A stretch of DNA of 46,610 nucleotides from Haliea sp. (GCA_002862465.1 PKDD01000141.1:1-46610); one strand, 5' to 3'; shown: positions 16,912-26,802, counted from the stretch's first letter. Numbers and translations are program-made. Notes: generated from the letters alone by a model not told the origin.

Positions 16912-18165
16912 ATGTCAGTCGGTGAGAAATCTTTGCACGAAAGAATAGAACACTACGATGTTGTCATTTTAGGCGGAGGCGCTGCGGGGTTAATGTGTGC
17001 TGCAGCTGCAGGCGCACGCAATCGTCGTGTTTTGGTATTGGAAAAAGCTAACAAGGTTGGTAAAAAAATTCTCATGTCCGGCGGCGGCCGCTGTAACTTC
17101 ACTAACCTGTTTATCGAGCCGGAAAATTTTATTTCTGCTAATCCACATTTTTGCAAGTCGGCCCTAAGTCAGTATACGCAATGGGATTTTATTGCCATGG
17201 TTGAGGGTCACGGCATTGACTATGAGGAGCGTTCACATGGACAGCTTTTTTGTCGTCATTCTGCGCAGGATATTCTGAAAATGTTATTGCGTGAATGCGA
17301 TAAGGTGGGTGTTGATGTTTCTTCGCGGTGTGGAGTCGAGTCCGTTGAGGCTGCGGATGCTCCAGATGGTCGATTTTCGGTATGCTTTAACCAGGTTTCA
17401 GATACAGGAAAATCTAGTCGCGTTATTGTCTGCCAATCACTGGTGGTCGCGACTGGGGCGCTCTCCGTACCTTCGCTGGGCGGCAGTGGTATTGGATATG
17501 ATATTGCTGAGCAGTTTTCGTTGTCATTGACACAGCGCAGTGCGGGACTGGTGCCGCTGATGTTTAGTGACACAATAAAGGCTTTGTGTGGCCGGTTGTC
17601 TGGTGTGGCTTTTGAGGTGGAGGCTTACTGCAACGGTTATTCTTTCACTGAAAATATGCTGTTTACTCATCGAGGTGTCAGCGGCCCGGTTATCCTGCAA
17701 ATCTCCAACTATTGGTCCCCAGGAGATACAGTGTCGATTAATTTACTACCACATGTCGATGTTAGAGATTGGCTACTTCGGGCAAAGCGTAAGCGCGGCC
17801 ACAGCCTATTGCGCAGTCTGCTGACCCAAAAACTGCCCAAGGCATTAGTGGCCGAACTGCAAGCGCTGTGGTGGTCAGGTGATGCGGAGCAGAAGCTTGC
17901 TGATTATAGTGATCGGCGTTTGGAATCAATAGCCTGGCTATTCGAAAACTGGTTATTGAAGCCCTCTGGCACAGAAGGCTATCGAACGGCTGAGGTTACT
18001 CTGGGCGGTGTGGATACCGCCGGTGTTAGCTCGCGCACGATGGAGGCCAGTAGACGCGATGGCCTGTTCTTTATCGGAGAGGTATTAGATGTCAGTGGAC
18101 ATCTCGGCGGTTATAATTTTCAGTGGGCGTGGTCCTCGGGCTATTGTGCGGGGCAATATGTATAA
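16912..18165 (+). CDS. HI0933-family FAD-dependent oxidoreductase (YhiN-like)
   Basis: 417 residues. The FAD-binding GGGAAG is at residues 21-26 (VVILGGGAAGLMCAAAA), followed by EKANKVGKKILMSGGGRCNFTN, the hallmark of the HI0933/BaiN/YhiN family, and by TGALSVPSLGGSGIGYDIA and FTHRGVSGPVILQIS. The C-terminal GEVLDVSGHLGGYNFQWAW completes the FAD site. Members are flavoproteins of largely undefined substrate in proteobacteria; some anaerobe relatives reduce bile-acid intermediates. The 98-base gap upstream is divergent with the small membrane protein gene. Confidence 0.88.
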   Translation: MSVGEKSLHERIEHYDVVILGGGAAGLMCAAAAGARNRRVLVLEKANKVGKKILMSGGGRCNFTNLFIEPENFISANPHFCKSALSQYTQWDFIAMVEGHGIDYEERSHGQLFCRHSAQDILKMLLRECDKVGVDVSSRCGVESVEAADAPDGRFSVCFNQVSDTGKSSRVIVCQSLVVATGALSVPSLGGSGIGYDIAEQFSLSLTQRSAGLVPLMFSDTIKALCGRLSGVAFEVEAYCNGYSFTENMLFTHRGVSGPVILQISNYWSPGDTVSINLLPHVDVRDWLLRAKRKRGHSLLRSLLTQKLPKALVAELQALWWSGDAEQKLADYSDRRLESIAWLFENWLLKPSGTEGYRTAEVTLGGVDTAGVSSRTMEASRRDGLFFIGEVLDVSGHLGGYNFQWAWSSGYCAGQYV

Positions 18166-18320
18166 CTGCCGCTAATTACTAGCAGAGCCATGAGAAATAT
18201 ATTTTATGTCGCAGTCGCCAGCCCTAGTGATATCAACTTGTTACTGCCAAATTTGCGTGAGAATCCATGCTATTGTTTGCTTAGTTTCTAGCCTACGATT
18301 TATGATGTAAACCTTCTGCC

Positions 18321-19955
18321 ATGCTTAGACTCAATGAAATTAAACTTCCGCTCGATCATGATGCTGATGATTTAATGGCGGCTATTGCTGAACGATTGGG
18401 TATTGCGGAGGACGATATTTGCAGCTTTAAAGTTTTCAAGCGTAGTTATGATGCGCGCAGAAAAGCGAAGATTCTGTTGGTTTACCAATTGGACATTGAA
18501 CTATGTAAGTTGCGTGAGAGTCAGTTATTAGAACAGTTTAAACATGACTCTCGCATTGGCCCCAGCCCAGATACAGATTACTGTTTTGTCGCTCACGCCG
18601 ATATGCATTTTCCAGAAGGCGAGCAGCAGCGACCGATTGTTGTCGGCTTTGGTCCCTGCGGAATTTTGACAGCGCTGCTTCTTGCTCAGATGGGCTTGAA
18701 GCCGATCGTGATCGAGCGGGGACGAGAGGTGCGCCAGCGTACGAAGGATACTTGGTTAATGTGGCGCAAACGTCAGCTTAACACTGAGTCCAATGTCCAG
18801 TTCGGTGAAGGCGGAGCGGGCACATTTTCAGACGGCAAGCTTTACAGTCAGGTGAAAGACCGTCGTCATTTAGGCCGCAAGGTGCTGTCGGAGTTTGTTC
18901 AAGCTGGCGCACCTCAAGAAATTTTGTTCATAAGCAAACCACATATTGGTACTTTTAAGTTGGTAACGATGGTGGAGAAGATGCGCGCCGAAATAATTCG
19001 CTTGGGAGGCGAGGTCCGTTTTGGGCTAAAAGTTGAGTCACTTTTGTTAGAAGAAGATGTTGATGGCGTTAGCCAGGTAACCGGTCTGACGACTGCCAGT
19101 GGTGAAACCTTGTTAAGTAAACACATTGCGCTAGCGATAGGACATAGTGCTCGAGACACCTTCCAGGTGCTTTCCGATCAGGGTGTTTATATCGAAGCCA
19201 AGCCGTTTTCTATAGGCTTTCGTATTGAGCATCCGCAGTCAATAGTCGATCAGGCGCAGTTTGGTGAATACGCTGGCAATCGGATACTGGGGGCGGCGGA
19301 TTACAAGTTGGTACATCATTGCGATAATGGCCGCACAGTTTACAGCTTTTGTATGTGTCCTGGTGGAACCGTCGTGGCGGCAACGTCGGAAGAATGCCGT
19401 GTCGTAACTAATGGAATGTCACAGTATTCGCGAAACGAACGCAATGCGAACTCAGCGATTGTTGTGGGTATAAATCCTGACGAAGATTATCCGGATAATG
19501 TTTTTGCAGGTATCGACCTTCAGCGGGAACTGGAATCGCTGGCTTACACAATGGGCGGCGAGAATTACAATGCGCCGGCGCAACTAGTGGGTGACTTCCT
19601 ACAGGGTCGGGTCTCTAAAGCGTTAGGCAGCGTGGTCCCCTCTTATCAGCCGGGAGTGACGCTAACTGACTTATCCAATGCACTGCCAAAATTTGCGATT
19701 TCCGCGATTCAGGAGGCAATTCCAGCTTTCGACAGGCAGATAAAAGGCTTTGCTATGTCGGACGCGGTTCTGACTGGAATTGAAACTCGAAGCTCGTCGC
19801 CGATTTGCATTAGGCGAGGCGAAGACTATCAGAGTACCAATACGCGTGGCCTTTATCCGGCTGGGGAGGGTGCTGGTTACGCGGGCGGTATATTGTCAGC
19901 GGCTATAGATGGCATCAAAGTGGCGGAGGCAATGGCACTAGATATACTGAAGTAG
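18321..19955 (+). CDS. COG2509-type FAD-dependent dehydrogenase
   Basis: 544 residues. A unique N-terminal domain (about 1-95, with the FKVFKRSYDARRK motif) precedes the FAD Rossmann motif GFGPCG at 109-114, ERGREVRQRTKDT, and SNVQFGEGGAGTFSDGKLYS, which mark the COG2509 uncharacterised FAD-dependent dehydrogenase family. The C-terminal GLYPAGEGAGYAGGILSAA closes the flavin site. Length is normal for the family. The protein is cytoplasmic; its substrate is not known. It follows the HI0933-type flavoprotein by 155 bases with no terminator seen between. Confidence 0.85.
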   Translation: MLRLNEIKLPLDHDADDLMAAIAERLGIAEDDICSFKVFKRSYDARRKAKILLVYQLDIELCKLRESQLLEQFKHDSRIGPSPDTDYCFVAHADMHFPEGEQQRPIVVGFGPCGILTALLLAQMGLKPIVIERGREVRQRTKDTWLMWRKRQLNTESNVQFGEGGAGTFSDGKLYSQVKDRRHLGRKVLSEFVQAGAPQEILFISKPHIGTFKLVTMVEKMRAEIIRLGGEVRFGLKVESLLLEEDVDGVSQVTGLTTASGETLLSKHIALAIGHSARDTFQVLSDQGVYIEAKPFSIGFRIEHPQSIVDQAQFGEYAGNRILGAADYKLVHHCDNGRTVYSFCMCPGGTVVAATSEECRVVTNGMSQYSRNERNANSAIVVGINPDEDYPDNVFAGIDLQRELESLAYTMGGENYNAPAQLVGDFLQGRVSKALGSVVPSYQPGVTLTDLSNALPKFAISAIQEAIPAFDRQIKGFAMSDAVLTGIETRSSSPICIRRGEDYQSTNTRGLYPAGEGAGYAGGILSAAIDGIKVAEAMALDILK

Positions 19956-20068
19956 ACGCTTGGCAAATCGACCCGCAACGCCAGCCTAGCTAGACGCCAT
20001 AGTCACAGCGCCATATGCCGTTCAGATGCCGGTAAGGCAAGAGCTTGTCTGCTGTTGTGATAAGCGTT

Positions 20069-21991
20069 TTAGGCAGGCATCGCTAAAGCCTGAACCGTCA
20101 CGGGTTGCAATTTTGCAGCATGTTCGGCTTTGCTGCTGGCGCGCTCAGCATGAATCCACACACCACCATCTGGATCCTTTATGATGTCACCTACGCCTCC
20201 GGGAATATGAATGTCGATCTCCGTAGGCTGGTTATCGAACGAATCCGGAGACGGAAGTTCCATACATTCTAATGTATCTATTATCTTGTTGGCGTCAAAG
20301 CTGAAGTATGCAGTGACGTCTCGGGTAGCGCCGGTGTGAGGTGCAAAAGCTTGATCAACCGCCAGTAACTGGGTCACGCGGTTCTGCACGCTCGTCATCT
20401 CGACGGCATTGTCCATGTGATCATTAATCCATTGTATCGCTACACGCTTTAAGCAGGTATAGGTGCGATCTGGATAAGTGAATGAGGTCACAAACAGTTC
20501 TTCACGATACTCGTATACCCCCATCTTGTCAGAGGCATCAAGCCCTTGAATTTCCTGGCTGAACTCTGAACACAATGCATGCAGCATTGAGCGCATCATT
20601 CCTGCTACTGGCACGACCTCACTTAGAGCTAGATAGCGCAGGGTGAGTGGCATCATATAACCACGACTCATCAACATATGCGCGGTGATAAGGAAGTAGC
20701 CTTCTAGGCCTTCTTCAATAGGGAAGCTCATGCAGCCGACTACGTACTCTCCTTTGGCTTTGCCGTAACCCGCAACAGGCAGAGTTTCTATCTGGTATTC
20801 CTCACGCTTGCCGTAGAACTCGGTGCCTGGCAGCAGGGTATAACCGAAAATATTGATGGTAGGAAAGACCGCAAAGAGACGATCAAGATTGGTCTCAAAA
20901 CTGATCAGATTGTCGCCGATCAACCCCCAGATCAATTCACAGGCGATCGGCACGCGGGCTTTCGCCATCTCGCGCGCGATGGGCTCATATTTATTGGCAT
21001 CCATATTGGTCCGATGACACAACTCCAACGCCAGCGGTGTTAATGTCTGCAGCGCCAAATGATAATGCGGTAACAAGTTATTTTCATGCAGCAGCAATAC
21101 AATTTCTTGTGATCGTGGACCGTGTTTTTTGGACCAAGACGTTGCAAATGTGTGGGGAAGCCCGGTGCGTTGCTTTATCTCGCATAACGCCTTCGCCTTT
21201 TCTACATCGTCGCGCAAGGCTCCAAAATTAGAGTCCGTAAGCCAAATATTTTTGATGCCAGCATTTACAATAAAATTCCAGTCGTTGCGAACGCGGTCCA
21301 CAGAAAAAGACAACATTTTGGTTCCAATGGCGCCAGTTCCCCACTCACAAAAAGCGCATTTGAAGGGGCAGCCACGACTAGTTTCATAGGCGATGCAGTC
21401 ATAGGGATTACCGTCATCGTCCAGCAAGCTAATCACATCAAGGGCTGACGGCAAAAGATTGAGGTTGCGAAAGCGCGGCCGCTCCGGAGTCATCACCAGC
21501 TCGCCGTTTTGAACAAAAGCTAGGCCGGCAACGTCATGCCATTCCTTAGGGCCTGAGGCATCTAGAAAATCGGTAAAGGTGGCTTCACCTTCGCCCATAA
21601 CGACGATATCTATAGCTTCAGAAAAAAGATAATCACTAGCTTTTTGCACGTGAGGGCCGCCGACAACGATCAATAACTCGGGGCACAAGTTTTTGACTTG
21701 TCGCATTAGATCAAGAAACTCTGCAGCGTTCCATGTATAAACAGAAAACCCCATTACCGGCTGCATTCCCTGAGCTGCGGATGCCTGTGCGCGCGGGAGT
21801 TCCTCTTCCTGCCATTGTTCTAGCCACTGAGAAATGCGCTCGGGGTGATTGACAAAATGTACCAGTTGAATGTCTGTCTGAGCGATTTTCTTTCCAAAGG
21901 TATGGTAATAAGCTTTGAGTCCCCCAGTGGTCATGGGGGCGGCGGGAAAAGTATCTGAATCCAAGGATAAAAGCCATATGGGACGCTGCAT
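20069..21991 (-). CDS. Cobalamin-binding-type radical SAM protein of unknown reaction
   Basis: 640 residues. The N-terminal half (1-150) has the B12-binding-like layout (VGFSVYTWNAAEF-type strand, IVVGGPHV near 108, VVMGEGEATFTDFL near 130) without a DxHxxG motif. The radical SAM core starts at residue 200 with C208-x3-C212-x2-C215 (GCPFKCAFCEWG), binding a 4Fe-4S cluster and SAM. A C-terminal region of about 250 residues has no motif I know. It is the fourth gene of the polyamine operon, 99 bases after the decarboxylase. Class B radical SAM enzymes often methylate or rearrange. The substrate is unknown; a polyamine link is inferred from position. Confidence 0.82.
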   Translation of the reverse strand: MQRPIWLLSLDSDTFPAAPMTTGGLKAYYHTFGKKIAQTDIQLVHFVNHPERISQWLEQWQEEELPRAQASAAQGMQPVMGFSVYTWNAAEFLDLMRQVKNLCPELLIVVGGPHVQKASDYLFSEAIDIVVMGEGEATFTDFLDASGPKEWHDVAGLAFVQNGELVMTPERPRFRNLNLLPSALDVISLLDDDGNPYDCIAYETSRGCPFKCAFCEWGTGAIGTKMLSFSVDRVRNDWNFIVNAGIKNIWLTDSNFGALRDDVEKAKALCEIKQRTGLPHTFATSWSKKHGPRSQEIVLLLHENNLLPHYHLALQTLTPLALELCHRTNMDANKYEPIAREMAKARVPIACELIWGLIGDNLISFETNLDRLFAVFPTINIFGYTLLPGTEFYGKREEYQIETLPVAGYGKAKGEYVVGCMSFPIEEGLEGYFLITAHMLMSRGYMMPLTLRYLALSEVVPVAGMMRSMLHALCSEFSQEIQGLDASDKMGVYEYREELFVTSFTYPDRTYTCLKRVAIQWINDHMDNAVEMTSVQNRVTQLLAVDQAFAPHTGATRDVTAYFSFDANKIIDTLECMELPSPDSFDNQPTEIDIHIPGGVGDIIKDPDGGVWIHAERASSKAEHAAKLQPVTVQALAMPA

Positions 21992-22090
21992 GTTACGAAT
22001 ATCCTCTTATGTAAAACTGGTAGTATCTACAACAATTGAGTGAATGTCAGCGCATTTTTTCGACTCGGACTCAAAGATCTTTTGGGCATA

Positions 22091-23257
22091 TTAGGACAGA
22101 CGCTGCTTGAACGCTTCGTAGCCAAACTCACGCACAATCTCAAGTTCGTCGGTTGCCGAATTCCATAGCGCAATGGCGGGCAATTTAGTGCCGTTGAAAG
22201 TGCTGGTTTTGACCATGGTGTAGTGGGACATGTCGCCGAACATAAGGCGTTGGCCCACCTGCAGCGGTTTGGCGAAGCTATAGTCGCCCAAAATATCGCC
22301 CGCCAAGCAGGTCAGACCACCCAAACGGTAGGTGTACTCGAGCTGACCTGGCTCTGATGCACCAAGAACATCTGCGCGGTAGGGCATTTCCAGTAGGTCC
22401 GGCATGTGACAGGTTGCAGAGGTATCAACAATGGCCTGATCTAATTGGTTCCAGCTCAGGTCCAGCACCTCTGTGACCAAAACACCGGTGCCAATAGCAA
22501 TCGCCTCGCCAGGCTCTAGGTAAACTTGTACGCCGTATCGGTTGGAAAATGCACGGATGCAAGCGATCAATTCGTCCATTTGGTAGTCTGGACGCGTGAG
22601 GTGGTGCCCACCACCAAAATTGACCCATTGCAGACTGCCCAGCAGATGCCCGAATTTTTCTTCTACTGCCCGCAGTGTTCGCTGCAACGGCGGAAAATCT
22701 TCTTCACATAGCGTGTGGAAGTGAAAGCCACTGATATGTTCAAGCTCATTGGCGTCCAATTGCGACAGAGGAATACCCAGTCGTGATCCTGGAGCGCATG
22801 GATCATAGATTGAAACATCTCCCTCGGAATGCTCAGGGTTGATTCGCAAGCCAAATTTCAATTCGGGACGGCGTCTTCTCGCTGCTAACGCGAGCGGCCG
22901 AAAACGGCGCCACTGGGCGCAACTGTTAAACACGATATGATCAGCGATTTTGAGAATTTCTTTTAGGTCGTCTTCGCTATAGGCAGCACTGAAGACATGA
23001 ACTTCGCCTGCATAATGTTCTCTACCCAAGCGAGCCTCGTGGAGGCCACTGGCACAGATGCCACTTAAATAGTTTGATACTAGAGGCGCCAGACGCCACA
23101 TAGAAAACGCTTTTAGTGCAGACAATACCTTTGCGCCACTGTCTTCTGCTAGCTGTGCGAGGATTTTTAAATTGCGTTCCACTGCGATTTCATCAACCAC
23201 AAAACAAGGCGATGGCAATTGCTCGAGATTTAGTTTTTCAAAGTCCGTAAATTGCAT
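22091..23257 (-). CDS. nspC: Carboxynorspermidine decarboxylase family (NspC-like)
   Basis: 388 residues from ATG 23255-23257, with GGAGATAG upstream; longer readings lack a ribosome-binding site. It is a PLP enzyme of the alanine racemase fold: LPSPCFVVDE near 14, the Schiff-base K49 in LSALKAFSMW, GFHFHTLCE, VNFGGGHHLTR and YLEPGEAI (phosphate binding). The family decarboxylates carboxynorspermidine or carboxyspermidine; relatives act on carboxyaminopropylagmatine. It starts 20 bases after the dehydrogenase stop. With speA upstream and no ornithine decarboxylase in sight, a carboxyaminopropylagmatine substrate is plausible. The symbol reflects the family, not a proven substrate. Confidence 0.87.
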   Translation of the reverse strand: MQFTDFEKLNLEQLPSPCFVVDEIAVERNLKILAQLAEDSGAKVLSALKAFSMWRLAPLVSNYLSGICASGLHEARLGREHYAGEVHVFSAAYSEDDLKEILKIADHIVFNSCAQWRRFRPLALAARRRRPELKFGLRINPEHSEGDVSIYDPCAPGSRLGIPLSQLDANELEHISGFHFHTLCEEDFPPLQRTLRAVEEKFGHLLGSLQWVNFGGGHHLTRPDYQMDELIACIRAFSNRYGVQVYLEPGEAIAIGTGVLVTEVLDLSWNQLDQAIVDTSATCHMPDLLEMPYRADVLGASEPGQLEYTYRLGGLTCLAGDILGDYSFAKPLQVGQRLMFGDMSHYTMVKTSTFNGTKLPAIALWNSATDELEIVREFGYEAFKQRLS

Positions 23258-23277
23258 AACTCTATCTCCGATCCGCT

Positions 23278-24489
23278 CTAGCTGTCGATGATATCCAGTT
23301 GAAAATTCGGATCTAGTTCCATCACTGTCCATGGCAGTCCATAACGATTCATGTCATCCATGAATGGGTCTGGGTCGCACTGTTCGACATTCCATACGCC
23401 GGGCTTGCGCCATTTGCCCTCAATTATCATTTTGGCGCCAATGACTGCGGGAACCCCGGTAGTGTAAGAAATAGCCTGCGACTGGACTTCTTCATGGCAG
23501 CGCTGATGGTCACTGATATTGTAGATATACATTACTTTTTCTTTGCCTGCCTTTACACCGCGCACGATACAACCGATGCATGTTTTGCCCTTGGTACGTG
23601 ACCCTAATGTAGAAGGTTCGGGCAGTAGTTGCGCCAAAAACTGAATCGGAACTATGGATTGGCCCTGATATGCCACGGGCGCGATGCTAGTCATCCCAAC
23701 ATTCTCAAGCACCTGCAGATGTTTCAGATAATTGTCCGAAAAACTCATCCAAAACTGTGCGCGCGTTAGGCTGGGGAAGTGTTTGCTAAGTGATTCTAGT
23801 TCTTCATGATACATCCGATAAATATTGAATGTGCCGACGTCATCTGGGCAGCTATAACGCGCTTTTTTTGACATAGCCTCGGTCGTTACAAACTTTCCGT
23901 TTTCCCAGTGGCGGCATGCTGCTGACACTTCGCGAATATTAATTTCGGGATTGAAGTTGGTGGCGAAGGGATAGCCGTGATCGCCACCGTTGACATCAAT
24001 GATATCGAGTTCATGAATTTCATCGAGGTAGTGCTTTGCAATATAGGCGGTAAAGGCGTTGGTAGCGCCGGGGTCGAATCCACTGCCTAACAGAGCGGTC
24101 AATCCTGCTTCTGCAAAACGTTGCTGGTAATCCCACTGCCATCGATACTCAAATTGCGCGGTATCAAGCGGCTCGTAGTTGGCTGTGTCTAAATAGTGAA
24201 CTCCGGTCTCAAGGCAGGCGTCCATAATGGCCAGATCTTGATAGGGGAGCGCTACGTTGATGACCAGCTCTGGTTCTTCTTTGCAGAGTAGGTTTACCAG
24301 TGCGGGCACATTATCGGCATCTACCTGTGCCGTGCGTATGGGCCGGCTTAGTTGGGCGGCAATTGCCTTGCACTTGGATTCTGTGCGACTGGCTAGAACG
24401 ATCTCGGAAAACACATCGCTCAACTGTGCACATTTGTGTGTCACTACGCCGCCTACACCACCAGCTCCGATGATCATCACCTTAGACAT
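23278..24489 (-). CDS. Carboxynorspermidine synthase family dehydrogenase (saccharopine dehydrogenase-like)
   Basis: 403 residues. The Rossmann nucleotide site is VMIIGAGGVGGVVTHK at 4-19 and SRTESKC follows; the middle has LDTANYEP and GSGFDPGATNAFTAYI, marks of the saccharopine-dehydrogenase-like carboxy(nor)spermidine synthases. These enzymes join L-aspartate semialdehyde to an amine (diaminopropane, putrescine or, in some bacteria, agmatine) with NADPH. The ATG has GAGG upstream and lies 26 bases after speA; the decarboxylase follows. Position beside arginine decarboxylase suggests agmatine or putrescine as amine. Confidence 0.87.
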   Translation of the reverse strand: MSKVMIIGAGGVGGVVTHKCAQLSDVFSEIVLASRTESKCKAIAAQLSRPIRTAQVDADNVPALVNLLCKEEPELVINVALPYQDLAIMDACLETGVHYLDTANYEPLDTAQFEYRWQWDYQQRFAEAGLTALLGSGFDPGATNAFTAYIAKHYLDEIHELDIIDVNGGDHGYPFATNFNPEINIREVSAACRHWENGKFVTTEAMSKKARYSCPDDVGTFNIYRMYHEELESLSKHFPSLTRAQFWMSFSDNYLKHLQVLENVGMTSIAPVAYQGQSIVPIQFLAQLLPEPSTLGSRTKGKTCIGCIVRGVKAGKEKVMYIYNISDHQRCHEEVQSQAISYTTGVPAVIGAKMIIEGKWRKPGVWNVEQCDPDPFMDDMNRYGLPWTVMELDPNFQLDIIDS

Positions 24490-24515
24490 TGTCTTGTGCC
24501 TCTTCTGTGTCTGCT

Positions 24516-26462
24516 CTATTCATGCTCAAAATAAGTGTAGCCGTTTAGGCTTTCTTTAAAGGCCCGCAAAATTTCCTGACGCTGGGCGACGCTTATTTTT
24601 CCGCTGCGCACGGCATCTTCTGCTACTAAACGGAACTTCTCTTGCATCTGCTTCGGTTCATATTCAACGTAAGTGAGTACGTCAGAGATACTGTCACCGT
24701 GGAATTCTCGAATAAAATCGAAGGTGCCTTCTGAATCAATGGCAACATTGACTACATTGGTATCGCCAAATAGGTTGTGCAAGTCGCCGAGCGTTTCCTG
24801 GTAGGCGCCCACAAGAAATACGCCAAGGTAGTAATCCTCGTCTGGTCTCAATGAATGTAGGCTCAGAGTGCGGCTGATCCCTTCTGGCGTGGAGAATTGA
24901 TCTATTTTGCCATCGCAGTCACAAGTTAAGTCGGCTAATACCGCCGATCGGGTGGGCCGCTCATTTAGGCGATGAATCGGCATGATGGGAAATACTTGAT
25001 CCATAGCCCATATGTCCGCAAGTGATTGAAATAGGCTAAAATTCCCGTAGTAAATGTCTGATAACAACTCTGGCAGGTTCTCGAGTTCAGGCGGTACCCT
25101 GTTCAATTGAGGGAGTATGATTGCGATTTTCTGCAGCACAGCCAGATATATGTTTTCCCCTAAAGCCCTCTCTCTCAAAGTGGCCTGACCATGGTGAAAT
25201 TCTTCGCGTAATTCATCTCGATAAAACAGAGCATCGTTATAACTTTCTTGAAAGTTGTCAATGCACACCGTGTTCAGGGTCGACTGGAGGTTGACCAGCA
25301 TCTCATTGCAATTCGCTGGCAGTTTTTCGGCGATCGGCCCAGGACTGCTGTCGCGGACATCGAGTATGTTAAATAACAACATCGACGAATAAGCAACAGT
25401 AGCACGACCAGATTCAGTGATAATGACAGGATGTGCGATACCAAGCGGATCGAAGGTTTCGCAAATACTCTCCACAATATTTACGCAGTATTCGTGCAGT
25501 TGGTAGTTCATGCTGTTAGTGCTATTAGTGCGTGCACCTTCGTAGTCAACTGCAAGGCCACCGCCTAGGTCGAGATAACCCATCGGTGCGCCTTCCTCGA
25601 CTAGTCCGGCATAAAAGCGGCAAGCCTCAAGTACTCCGCTGCGTACATTCCGAATATTGGGAATCTGCGAGCCCAAGTGGCAATGCAACAGTTGCAGGCA
25701 GTGCAGCATCCCGGCTTCGCGCAGATTATCCGCAATATTGATCAGCGAATCTGTGGATAGTCCAAATATAGAGCGGTCGCCACTGTCTTGACTCCAGTGA
25801 CCGTCAACTGCGACGCTGTTTTTGATACGTACACCAAGCAGTGGCTCGACGTTCAGTATGCGACTGCGCTCAAGGACAAGCGGTAATTCGGTTATGGATT
25901 CCAGCACAAAGAAACACGCGATGCCCATTTGTCTCGCGTAGAGTCCTAGATCGATAAATTCGGCATCTTTGTAGCCATTGCATACAATAAGACTGCCATG
26001 GTCCTTCAACTGCGAAAGTGCAATAATCAGTTCCGCTTTACTGCCTGCTTCAAAGCCATGGTGATAACTGCGCCCGTAGTCGGCTATCTCTTCAATAACG
26101 TGACATTGCTGGTTGACCTTGATGGGAAATACGCCGCGGTAGACGTTTTGGTAGCCGCCTTGTTCTATCGCCGACGCAAAAGATTCGTTTAATACCTTGA
26201 TGCGGTGATCAAGCAGATTTCTGATGCGCAGCACCGCCGGCATGTGCATCCCTCGCGCCCGCATCCCCAATACGATATCCATAATCGAAACAGCGACCTG
26301 ACTTTCGCCAAAGTCTATATTAACTTGTGCTTCGCCCTGTTCAGAAAGATTAAAGTATCCTGCGCCCCAAGTATTGATGCCATAGAGTTCGGCGCTGCGC
26401 TCGCTGCTCCAGCCTTCAGACTTGTCTGTAACTGATGTGACGGTTGAGCGGTTTTTGGACAT
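24516..26462 (-). CDS. speA: Biosynthetic arginine decarboxylase
   Basis: 648 residues, the usual length. PLP-binding K115 is in GVFPIKVNQQ; LLHCHLGSQI, LDLGGGLAVDYEG and the later ESGRATVAYSS are landmarks of SpeA. The protein converts L-arginine to agmatine and CO2. It is the first gene of the polyamine operon; the next gene begins 26 bases after its stop. A promoter at 26684-26711 would give a leader of about 215 bases. Agmatine could feed putrescine by enzymes elsewhere, or the two downstream enzymes directly; no agmatinase, agmatine deiminase or spermidine synthase is in the window. Confidence 0.95.
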   Translation of the reverse strand: MSKNRSTVTSVTDKSEGWSSERSAELYGINTWGAGYFNLSEQGEAQVNIDFGESQVAVSIMDIVLGMRARGMHMPAVLRIRNLLDHRIKVLNESFASAIEQGGYQNVYRGVFPIKVNQQCHVIEEIADYGRSYHHGFEAGSKAELIIALSQLKDHGSLIVCNGYKDAEFIDLGLYARQMGIACFFVLESITELPLVLERSRILNVEPLLGVRIKNSVAVDGHWSQDSGDRSIFGLSTDSLINIADNLREAGMLHCLQLLHCHLGSQIPNIRNVRSGVLEACRFYAGLVEEGAPMGYLDLGGGLAVDYEGARTNSTNSMNYQLHEYCVNIVESICETFDPLGIAHPVIITESGRATVAYSSMLLFNILDVRDSSPGPIAEKLPANCNEMLVNLQSTLNTVCIDNFQESYNDALFYRDELREEFHHGQATLRERALGENIYLAVLQKIAIILPQLNRVPPELENLPELLSDIYYGNFSLFQSLADIWAMDQVFPIMPIHRLNERPTRSAVLADLTCDCDGKIDQFSTPEGISRTLSLHSLRPDEDYYLGVFLVGAYQETLGDLHNLFGDTNVVNVAIDSEGTFDFIREFHGDSISDVLTYVEYEPKQMQEKFRLVAEDAVRSGKISVAQRQEILRAFKESLNGYTYFEHE

Positions 26463-26683
26463 AAGTTGTATCTCGTTATTTACAGTAACTGCGCGTGCTG
26501 GTCGACGGCTAACATGCTGCCCGCGTTGGTAGATGCGGTGCTGTCAATACTGCTGACGCCAAATCAGGGCTTCGCGATTAGCAAACGTAGTACTCTACCG
26601 TCAGTAACAGCCTGAGCTAATCAGACAGACTATATCAGGGAGTGGCACTCCAGAGTGGACGACCGGTCTCAGTAAAAATCGGC

Positions 26684-26711
26684 ATTATTCTCTCTCCAAT
26701 TCAGCTGTAAA
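26684..26711 (-). promoter_or_regulatory. Likely sigma-70 promoter of the speA operon
   Basis: On the minus strand TTTACA (26706-26711) and AATAAT (26684-26689) each match five of six consensus bases and are 16 bases apart. Transcription would begin near 26677, giving a leader of about 215 bases before the speA ATG. Confidence 0.5.
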
Positions 26712-26802
26712 CTGTCGCTCGATATCAACGCGACCTAAGGCAGAGGGCCAGCCATTCGGTGACATAAGATATTTATTACTGCGACAACGCCGCGATTTTA
26801 TT

